Shown in pieces: positions 58,093 through 64,000 of a stretch of DNA of 64,000 bases. The position numbers were made by a program, and so were the translations under genes. The notes beneath the pieces were generated by a model. It was not told where the DNA came from and ran no database searches. It saw only the letters and a list, made by a program, of their open reading frames with translations. Source of the DNA: Bacteroidota bacterium (GTDB lineage: Bacteria; Bacteroidota; Bacteroidia; Chitinophagales; Chitinophagaceae). Position 1 is the stretch's first letter, and every line of letters starts with the position of its first letter. The stretch lies in assembly GCA_023386555.1 (NCBI GenBank), contig JAEWJK010000001.1, forward strand, positions 248,001 to 312,000. The letters run 5' to 3'.

Positions 58093-61002
58093 TTATAATG
58101 TACGTTTTACTTCTTCTTCCTCGTAACCTACAACTGTATCACCAACTTGAATATCTGCAAAGTTCTTGATGGTTAAACCACATTCGTAGCCTTGAGAAAC
58201 TTCCTTCACATCGTCTTTGAAACGTTTCAAGCTGCCGAGTTCTGCGAAACCACCTTCCTGACGAGGGTAAGTAAGGATACCATCTCTGAACACACGGATC
58301 TTACTATCTCTTTTCATCTTACCATCTGTGACATAACATCCGGCAACTGTAGCTTTATCAAACTTGTACACTTCACGTATCTCAATTGTTGCAATCTCTT
58401 TCTCCTGAACTTTCGGATCTAACATACCTTCCATGGCACTCCTGATCTCGTCGATCGCAGTATAAATGATAGAATACATTTTGATCTGCACACCTTCATT
58501 CTCTGCCACTTTACTTGCCTGGCTACTTGGACGAACGTTGAAACCAATTACGATTGCATCGGAAGCTGTAGCCAACAATACATCAGATTCAGATATCTGG
58601 CCCACGGCTTTGTGTACAACCCTTACAGCAATTTCCTGCGTAGAAAGTTTCTGTAATGAATCACTCAATGCTTCTACTGATCCATCCACATCACCTTTGA
58701 TGATTACATTCAGCTCCTTGAAGTTTCCGAGTGCCAAACGACGACCGATCTCATCGAGTGTAATGTGTTTTCTTGCTCTTAATCCTTGTTCACGAAGTAT
58801 TTGTGCTCTCTTCGTTGCAATTTCTTTTGCTTCTGCCTCATCATCATATACCTTGAATTTCTCACCAGCTTGTGGTGCTCCATTCAAACCTAAAATAACA
58901 ACAGGTGTTGAAGGTGGTGCGTCATTTACTCTCTGGTTACGTTCATTGAACATGGCTTTTACTCTACCGTAGTGCTGACCACTAACGATCAGATCACCTT
59001 GTTTCAAGGTTCCGTTCTGAACAAGTACGGTTGCAACATAACCACGACCTTTATCAAGTGAAGCTTCAATGATTGAACCCGTAGCTTCTTTATCAGGATT
59101 TGCTTTTACATCTAATAATTCCGCTTCAAGTAATATCTTCTCTAATAACAAATCAACATTCAATCCTTTTTTCGCAGAAAGTTCCTGACTCTGGAATTTA
59201 CCACCCCAGCTTTCTACAAGAATGTTCATGCCTGCTAACTGCTCGTATATTTTTTGCGGATTAGCTCCGTCTTTATCAATCTTATTTACTGCAAAGATCA
59301 TTGGTACACCTGCAGCTTGTGCGTGACTGATAGCTTCTTTTGTTTGAGGCATCACAGCATCGTCAGCAGCAACCACGATAACAGCAACGTCAGTTATTTT
59401 GGCACCTCTTGCTCTCATGGCAGTAAAGGCTTCGTGACCTGGTGTATCTAAGAAAGTAATGTGTTTACCGTTTGGAAGTGTTACCTCGTAAGCACCGATG
59501 TGCTGAGTAATACCACCTGCTTCACCGGCTACAACATTTGCACTTCTAATGTAATCGAGTAATGATGTTTTACCATGGTCTACGTGACCCATGATGGTAA
59601 CGATCGGTGCTCTTGTTGAAAGATCTTCAGGATTATCTACTTCTTCCTCTTCTTCCATATCACCGGCATCGTCTATACCAATGAATTCTACTTCGTAATC
59701 AAATTCGCTGGCAACAAGCTCTATTACCTCGGCATCTAAACGTTGGTTGATAGAAACCATGATGCCAAGGCTCATACACTTACTGATGACCTCTGCAAAA
59801 CTTACATCCATCAGGTTAGCCAGTTCACTAACAGTTACAAATTCTGTTACCTGTAGTTTGTTATCCTGTCCACCTTCAGCAGCATCAGCCGCCTCTTGTC
59901 TTCTTTCTCTTCTATGTTTTGATTTCAGGCTCTTTCCTTTACCACCACCACCGGCAAGTTTTGCCTGTGTTTCCCTGATCTTATCCTGAATTTCTTTCTG
60001 ATCAATTTCTTTATCAACCTGTGGACCTCTGGCATTTCCTCTTCCGGCTCCACCTTTTTGTATGGTTGGCCTGTTACCTCTTGGTGCACCTCCTTGTCTT
60101 CCACCTGCACCAGGACCTCTTTGGAATCCACCACCATCTCTTTGAAAACCTCCACCTCCACGATTATCGGATGGTTGATCGGCTTTCTTTTCTATTGGAA
60201 TTCTTTTACGAAGCTTTCTTTTTTCATCAGCAGCACTTCCACCTGTAGTACCTGCACCTTGCTTAGGTCTCGTATCACTGTCCACGGGTAGTTCAATTTT
60301 ACCAAGGATCTTCGGACCCGTAAGTTTTTCAGCTTCTATTCTTACAATCTGCGGTTCTTCTTCTTTCGGAGCTTCCGGTTCTGGTGTTGGAGCCGGAGGT
60401 ACTTCCGCAGGAGCTTCTTCAACAACTTTCTTAGTTGATTTTTTCTTCGGTTTCTCTTCAGTTGTTGCAGCAGGCTCTTCTGTTTTCTCTTCAGCTTTTT
60501 TCTTCGCTGTTTTTTTAGGTCTTGTAGAAGAGTCAATAGCAGATAGATCAATCTTATCTAAAACTTTTGGACCTTCAACCGTTGGAGCTTCTGCTTTTAC
60601 CACTTCTGGCTCTGCAGGTTTCTCTTCTTTAGCTGCCACCACTGGCTCTGGTGCAGGTTCTTCTTTCTTAGGTTCTGGTTGAACTTGAGGTTGAGGTTCC
60701 GGCTTAGGCTCTTCTTTTACAACCGGTTTACTTACCTTAATAGAAATATCTACTTCGTCTTTACGCTTCTTCTCTTGCTGTACATTCTTTGGGATCTCAA
60801 TTGCATCAGCTTTTGTCTTAGCTACTTTATCTCCCTGGAATTCCTGTTGCAAAGCCCTGTACTGTGGTTCAGTAAGCTTTGCAGTAGGTTTCAGTTCATC
60901 CCTGCTAAAACCTTTGCCTTCTAAAAAGTCAATAAGGGTATCCTGCCCAATATTGAACTCTTTAGCTGCTGCTAACAATCTCGGTAATTTCAATTCTGAC
61001 AT
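58093..61002 (-). CDS. infB: Translation initiation factor IF-2
   Basis: GTPase that positions initiator tRNA. 969 residues: an N-terminal domain (MSELKLPRLLAAAKEFNIGQ), a long Pro/Glu/Lys-rich and Gly/Arg-rich linker (about 70-370), then the second N domain and the G domain: GHVDHGKTSLLD near 470, DTPGHEAFTAMRARG near 517 and NKIDK near 570, followed by the C-terminal domains. The linker includes the RGGG- and GGFQR-type repeats, a low-complexity region common in Bacteroidota IF-2. It is the third gene of rimP-nusA-infB and separated from nusA by 124 bp. Confidence 0.97.
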   Translation of the reverse strand: MSELKLPRLLAAAKEFNIGQDTLIDFLEGKGFSRDELKPTAKLTEPQYRALQQEFQGDKVAKTKADAIEIPKNVQQEKKRKDEVDISIKVSKPVVKEEPKPEPQPQVQPEPKKEEPAPEPVVAAKEEKPAEPEVVKAEAPTVEGPKVLDKIDLSAIDSSTRPKKTAKKKAEEKTEEPAATTEEKPKKKSTKKVVEEAPAEVPPAPTPEPEAPKEEEPQIVRIEAEKLTGPKILGKIELPVDSDTRPKQGAGTTGGSAADEKRKLRKRIPIEKKADQPSDNRGGGGFQRDGGGFQRGPGAGGRQGGAPRGNRPTIQKGGAGRGNARGPQVDKEIDQKEIQDKIRETQAKLAGGGGKGKSLKSKHRRERRQEAADAAEGGQDNKLQVTEFVTVSELANLMDVSFAEVISKCMSLGIMVSINQRLDAEVIELVASEFDYEVEFIGIDDAGDMEEEEEVDNPEDLSTRAPIVTIMGHVDHGKTSLLDYIRSANVVAGEAGGITQHIGAYEVTLPNGKHITFLDTPGHEAFTAMRARGAKITDVAVIVVAADDAVMPQTKEAISHAQAAGVPMIFAVNKIDKDGANPQKIYEQLAGMNILVESWGGKFQSQELSAKKGLNVDLLLEKILLEAELLDVKANPDKEATGSIIEASLDKGRGYVATVLVQNGTLKQGDLIVSGQHYGRVKAMFNERNQRVNDAPPSTPVVILGLNGAPQAGEKFKVYDDEAEAKEIATKRAQILREQGLRARKHITLDEIGRRLALGNFKELNVIIKGDVDGSVEALSDSLQKLSTQEIAVRVVHKAVGQISESDVLLATASDAIVIGFNVRPSSQASKVAENEGVQIKMYSIIYTAIDEIRSAMEGMLDPKVQEKEIATIEIREVYKFDKATVAGCYVTDGKMKRDSKIRVFRDGILTYPRQEGGFAELGSLKRFKDDVKEVSQGYECGLTIKNFADIQVGDTVVGYEEEEVKRTL

Positions 61003-61126
61003 TAAATGTTTTTTAGTCCAACCTCTGTAGTCTTGCTACAGAATCTTTTTATTTATCGAGTCAATGGTCAGCGAGTCAATGAGTCATTTCTGTTACGATT
61101 GACTTGTTGACTGATGACTTAATGAC
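61003..61126 (-). repeat. Mirrored GTCA/TGAC array between nusA and infB
   Basis: On the reverse strand, four AGTCA units (61098-61128, up to the nusA stop codon) are followed by a short spacer CGTAACAGAA and four TGAC units (61058-61087): ATGACTCATTGACTCG then CTGACCATTGACTCG. The second block is close to an inverted copy of the first, so the array could fold into a long imperfect hairpin. Nearer infB there is a 7-bp hairpin TCTGTAG/CTACAGA (61024-61042). Confidence 0.6.
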
Positions 61127-62377
61127 TTATTCTTCTCTCTCAAACTCAGCCTGCAATACTTTTCTTACTTCTTCTATTGTTTCTTTTTCCAGGTCCGTTC
61201 TCTTTTCTAATTCTTCTGATGAAAGATCCAAGACACTCCTGGCTGTATCGCAACCAACTCTCTTCAATTCATCGATCACCCATGTTTCGATCTCATCACT
61301 AAATTCATCCAGATCAATATCAAACTCGTTGGTTTGCTCTTCTTCTTCACGGTAAACATCAATTTCAAAGCCGGTAAGTTCACAAGCCAGTTTAATGTTC
61401 ACACCACGACGACCGATAGCAAGAGAAACCTGGTCTGATTTCAAATACACTTCAGCATGTTTTTTCTCCTGGTCTATATTCATGTAACTGATCTTAGAAG
61501 GAGTTAACGACCGCTGAATTAATAGTTGAATGTTTGTAGTGTAATTGATCACATCAATATTCTCGTTCTTCAGTTCACGAACAATACCATGAATACGGCT
61601 TCCTTTCATACCTACACAGGCACCTACAGGATCGATACGATCATCATAAGATTCAACAGCAACTTTTGCTCTTTCACCCGGTTCACGAACGATCTTTTTG
61701 ATTGCGATCAAACCATCAAAGATCTCAGGAACCTCAATCTCTAACAATTTAGCCAGAAACTCAGGGCTTGTTCTCGACAAAATAATCACAGGTGAGTTAT
61801 TCTTCATATCCACACGACGAACAACGGCACGAATATTTTCTCCTTTTTTGAAGTAATCCTGCGGTATCTGTTCAGATTTTGGCAATATCAATTCATTACC
61901 ATCCTCATCTAATAATAAAACTTCTTTTTTCCATACCTGGTAAACTTCTGCACTGATGATGTCGCCCATTCTATCAGCATATTTTTTTACCAATACATTC
62001 TTCTTCAGATCGTTGATACGGCTGGCCAATGTTTGCTTTGCAGCAAGAATAGCACGACGACCAAAATCATAGATGTTCATTTCCTGGTAAAGTTCTTCAC
62101 CTACTTCAAAGTCAGGTTCTATTTTGATAGCATCGCTGTAACCGATCTCTGCCAGTGGATTCAACACTTCACCATCTTCAACGATTTCACGACGACGAAT
62201 GATCTCAAGGTCACCTTTCTCAGCGTTAACGATTACATCGAAGTTCTCATCACTGCCAAATCTCTTTCTAAGAAGTGTTTTGAATACATCTTCTACCACT
62301 TTCATCAATGTGGGACGATCAATATTTTCTACGTCCCTAAACTCCTGGAAAGCCTCTATGAGGTTAATACTTGCCAT
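61127..62377 (-). CDS. nusA: Transcription termination/antitermination factor NusA
   Basis: RNA polymerase elongation factor of 416 residues. The N-terminal domain binds polymerase (IEAFQEFRDVENIDRPTLM), followed by S1 (about 135-200, with VYQVWKKEVLLLDEDG) and two KH domains with GACVGMKGSRIHGIVRELKNEN near 250. The acidic C-terminal part (after 340) resembles the AR domain remnant with DLSSEELEKRTDLEKETI. It lies between rimP and infB. The NusA/IF-2 pair is usually autoregulated in this operon. Confidence 0.97.
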   Translation of the reverse strand: MASINLIEAFQEFRDVENIDRPTLMKVVEDVFKTLLRKRFGSDENFDVIVNAEKGDLEIIRRREIVEDGEVLNPLAEIGYSDAIKIEPDFEVGEELYQEMNIYDFGRRAILAAKQTLASRINDLKKNVLVKKYADRMGDIISAEVYQVWKKEVLLLDEDGNELILPKSEQIPQDYFKKGENIRAVVRRVDMKNNSPVIILSRTSPEFLAKLLEIEVPEIFDGLIAIKKIVREPGERAKVAVESYDDRIDPVGACVGMKGSRIHGIVRELKNENIDVINYTTNIQLLIQRSLTPSKISYMNIDQEKKHAEVYLKSDQVSLAIGRRGVNIKLACELTGFEIDVYREEEEQTNEFDIDLDEFSDEIETWVIDELKRVGCDTARSVLDLSSEELEKRTDLEKETIEEVRKVLQAEFEREE

Positions 62378-62437
62378 ACCTTTAAAATTTACGATGTATG
62401 AAATACGAAATGCGAATTTGATACATCTGCTTACTTT

Positions 62438-62908
62438 TTAAAACTTGATTTGAACGGTTGTTGTTTTTATGTTATCAAAAGGTATCACCAATTGCTGCGT
62501 TACCGCTTTTTTGCCTTTACCTTCTGTATGTTCTACGATAATATCAGCTTCAGCAACCTGTAAAAGCTTGCCTTCTTTCTTAGAGCCATCAACAAACAAT
62601 ACTTCTACTTCTCTTCCAACATTTTTCAGGTATTGCCTGTGTGTGGTCAAAGGTTCTGTAAGACCCGGTGAAGAAACTTCAAGAGAGAATTCCCCTTCAG
62701 GATACATACCTGTTTCTTCAATCAGTTTATACAACTGGCGATTAAACTTTACACATCTTTCGATGGTAATGCCATTGTCTCCATCAATAAACACTTTTAC
62801 ATTGTTGGTAGGTTTAATCTTTACGTTGGTCCTGAAATATTCAGGATGCTCTGCCAGCATTTGGTCTACCAACTGCTCTATCTGTTGAATCTGATTTTCT
62901 ATTGCCAT
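62438..62908 (-). CDS. rimP: Ribosome maturation factor RimP
   Basis: Helps assemble the 30S subunit. 156 residues: N-terminal domain with VFIDGDNGITIERCVKFNRQLYKLIE near residue 35-60, EFSLEVSSPGLTEPLTTHRQYLKNVGREVEV near 72-100, and a C-terminal SH3-like KEGKLLQVAEADIIVEH. It is the first gene of the rimP-nusA-infB operon. Its 58-nt leader holds a strong hairpin with a U6 tract. Confidence 0.95.
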   Translation of the reverse strand: MAIENQIQQIEQLVDQMLAEHPEYFRTNVKIKPTNNVKVFIDGDNGITIERCVKFNRQLYKLIEETGMYPEGEFSLEVSSPGLTEPLTTHRQYLKNVGREVEVLFVDGSKKEGKLLQVAEADIIVEHTEGKGKKAVTQQLVIPFDNIKTTTVQIKF

Positions 62909-62917
62909 CTCGAGTAT

Positions 62918-62952
62918 GGAAAAAAGAGAAGGGAACGTCTGCCGTTCCCTTC
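62918..62952 (-). terminator. Attenuator-like terminator in the rimP leader
   Basis: On the reverse strand a perfect 10-bp stem GAAGGGAACG / CGTTCCCTTC with a 5-nt loop is followed by TCTTTTTTCC, ending 10 nt before the rimP ATG. With the promoter at 62971-63003 it lies inside the operon leader. Confidence 0.65.
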
Positions 62953-62970
62953 AATTGTTCTTGTCCGCTG

Positions 62971-63003
62971 CAAATGTAATGTACAGAGGCAATATCTTCC
63001 AAA
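62971..63003 (-). promoter_or_regulatory. Promoter of the rimP-nusA-infB operon
   Basis: Reverse strand: -33 TTTG at 63000-63003 and a perfect -7 box TACATTTG at 62971-62978, spaced 21 bp. Transcription should start near 62966, about 58 nt before the rimP ATG. Confidence 0.7.
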
Positions 63004-63071
63004 TTTCTATTGCGTTAACTCAATGTAAAATCGACTGCAGAATTTAGGTGAGTACTTACCTTTACCGCCTC

Positions 63072-63308
63072 ATGATGAAACTGATTATTTGGGGAATTGT
63101 TATTTACCTGCTCTACAAATTCATATTTGGTTTTGTGATACCTGTTTCCAGAGCAACAAGGCAGATCAAAAGCAAGATCAGGGAAGCACAGGCTAACCAG
63201 CAAAGATTCCAGGAACAGCAATCACAGCAAGCTGCCAATCAACAGTTCCAGCGAAAGGAACCACCACCATCTGATGCAGAATATATTGATTACGAGGAGG
63301 TGAAGTAG
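63072..63308 (+). CDS. DUF4834-family membrane protein
   Basis: Small protein of 78 residues with one membrane helix (IIWGIVIYLLYKFIFGFVI) followed by a positively charged, Gln-rich tail that ends SDAEYIDYEEVK. This helix-plus-EYIDYEE arrangement is the DUF4834 family of Bacteroidota. Function unknown. The ATG at 63072 is chosen over a GTG at 63048, since a TACCTTTA -7-like box lies between them at 63057-63064. Confidence 0.75.
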   Translation: MMKLIIWGIVIYLLYKFIFGFVIPVSRATRQIKSKIREAQANQQRFQEQQSQQAANQQFQRKEPPPSDAEYIDYEEVK

Positions 63309-63349
63309 GAGAATATCGAACAAGGAACAAGGAATATTAAATGATGAGC

Positions 63350-63985
63350 CTATCCTTGTTCCGTTAAATTACTGAATTCCAACTCCCATAGCCTCATTGG
63401 CGGTTTAAGATGGATGGTTTGTAAGCCAGCTTTTTGTGCTCCTTCAATATTTGCAAGGGTATCGTCGATGAATAAGGTTTCTTCAGCTTTTATTCCGGCA
63501 TCATTTAATACCCAGGTATATGCTTCGGGATAAGGTTTACGAATTTTTGAAGTATGGGAATAGTAGGCTTTTTCAAAAAGATCGTTGAAATCGTCTTTCC
63601 CGAATTGGTGTTTATAAATGTTCACGAAACATTCATAATGAATGGCATTGGTATTCGAAAACAGGAATAGCCTGTATTTTTTCCTCAGTTCTTTCGCTTT
63701 CTCAATTGCTTCTGGCCAGTAGTTGCCGAGAATACTATTCCAGCAAGTGATTATCTGATCATTAGGCAGATCAACACCTGAAGCTTTTCTTAACTCTGTG
63801 TAGAATAAATCATTGTTGAGCTTTCCTGTTTCCAGGTCTTCAAATAATGGTGAAGCAGATTGTTGTGAATACAGCTCATTGAAGTTAGCAATGCCTGCAT
63901 CTACGAAAGCGTTTTCTGTTCGTTTATAATCTACATCAATAAATACACCTCCGAAATCGAATAAGATATTGTTGATTCCCTGCAT
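63350..63985 (-). CDS. HAD-superfamily hydrolase
   Basis: Haloacid dehalogenase-like phosphatase of 211 residues, YihX-like. Motif I is ILFDFGGVFID near residue 8-18, motif II is FLFSNTNAIHYE near 107, the lysine region is KIRKPYPEAY near 147, and the acidic motif IV is LFIDDTLANIEGAQKAG near 172-186. The cap is alpha-helical (about 20-90). The ATG at 63985 is preferred over the TTG at 63994. The substrate is unknown, likely a small phosphorylated metabolite. Confidence 0.88.
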   Translation of the reverse strand: MQGINNILFDFGGVFIDVDYKRTENAFVDAGIANFNELYSQQSASPLFEDLETGKLNNDLFYTELRKASGVDLPNDQIITCWNSILGNYWPEAIEKAKELRKKYRLFLFSNTNAIHYECFVNIYKHQFGKDDFNDLFEKAYYSHTSKIRKPYPEAYTWVLNDAGIKAEETLFIDDTLANIEGAQKAGLQTIHLKPPMRLWELEFSNLTEQG

Positions 63986-64000
63986 AGGCAGCAAAAATAA

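Noticed and set aside
58466..58972. 168-residue forward open frame opposite infB
   Set aside because: Antisense to the conserved part of IF-2.
63048..63071. GTG start for the DUF4834 gene
   Set aside because: A -7-like box lies between it and the ATG at 63072, and the extra residues are not part of the family.
1..64000. tRNA, rRNA, tmRNA or RNase P RNA genes
   Set aside because: No cloverleaf-like stretch with a T-loop consensus and no rRNA signature was seen in the gaps; a covariance-model scan would settle this.

Overview
The window is about 64 kb of low-GC chromosomal DNA from a member of the Bacteroidota, most likely Chitinophagaceae. The pointers are: Bacteroidota-type -7 promoter boxes (TAnnTTTG) upstream of many genes; few recognisable Shine-Dalgarno sites; a secreted protein with a gliding-motility/type IX secretion C-terminal domain; DUF4834 and GH3-like proteins; PPIC chaperone pairs; and 3'-to-5' gene orders such as rimP-nusA-infB and rpmH-rnpA-yidD in their usual form. 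There is no integrated phage, CRISPR array, rRNA or tRNA that I can see. Most of the window is ordinary core genome. The accessory interest lies in repeats, regulatory DNA and one transposase-like gene.

Layout. 0-12 kb: partial dusB, a CAAX-type membrane protease, a MarR regulator upstream of an acyl-CoA dehydrogenase, an alpha/beta hydrolase, a GT2 glycosyltransferase, an orphan oligopeptide permease, a DUF1801 protein, a FAD/Rieske oxidoreductase, a kinase-like PAS protein without an ATPase domain, an SRPBCC protein and gcvT. 12-16 kb: a small lipoprotein and a PadR/PspC stress operon that starts with a previously unremarked 62-residue protein and carries a clear palindromic operator. 16-26 kb: methionine aminotransferase, a three-gene RND efflux pump, then paaZ with an enoyl-CoA hydratase. 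26-36 kb: carbonic anhydrase, nhaA, fabG, GH3-like, lptB, metF, a PPIC isomerase and a TlpA-like thioredoxin. 36-49 kb: rlmD, two rhomboids, two EEP-family hydrolases, cysS, an L,D-transpeptidase, rpoN, a SixA-like phosphatase, a DMT exporter and a glycosyltransferase. 49-53 kb: two very small genes, rpmH-rnpA-yidD and a SurA-like chaperone. 52-57 kb: three secreted proteins. 57-58 kb: a broken outer-membrane barrel gene and a REP-associated tyrosine transposase (RAYT) with its palindromes. 58-64 kb: infB, nusA, rimP, a DUF4834 protein and a HAD phosphatase.

The strongest unexplained signal is an interspersed intergenic element with the core GTACAAGTGAGTGACACAAC (or GTACAAGAGTGCGACGCAA). I count 13 clear or fairly clear copies at 12 loci plus one degenerate relative. 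At nine of these loci the element begins about 20-50 bp past a stop codon, so it behaves like a dispersed 3'-UTR element. It is different from the CGGTTGGTG/CACCAACCG palindromes that accompany the RAYT gene.

Other observations worth checking: a probable intrinsic-terminator attenuator in the leader of rimP-nusA-infB; a mirrored GTCA/TGAC array between nusA and infB; MarR and PadR operators sitting on their own promoters; a secreted protein whose signal peptide can only be reached from a non-standard CTG start; and a kinase-like protein that keeps the phosphoacceptor histidine but ends before any ATPase domain. Coordinates of promoters and terminators are from reading the sequence by eye and are approximate to a few bases.
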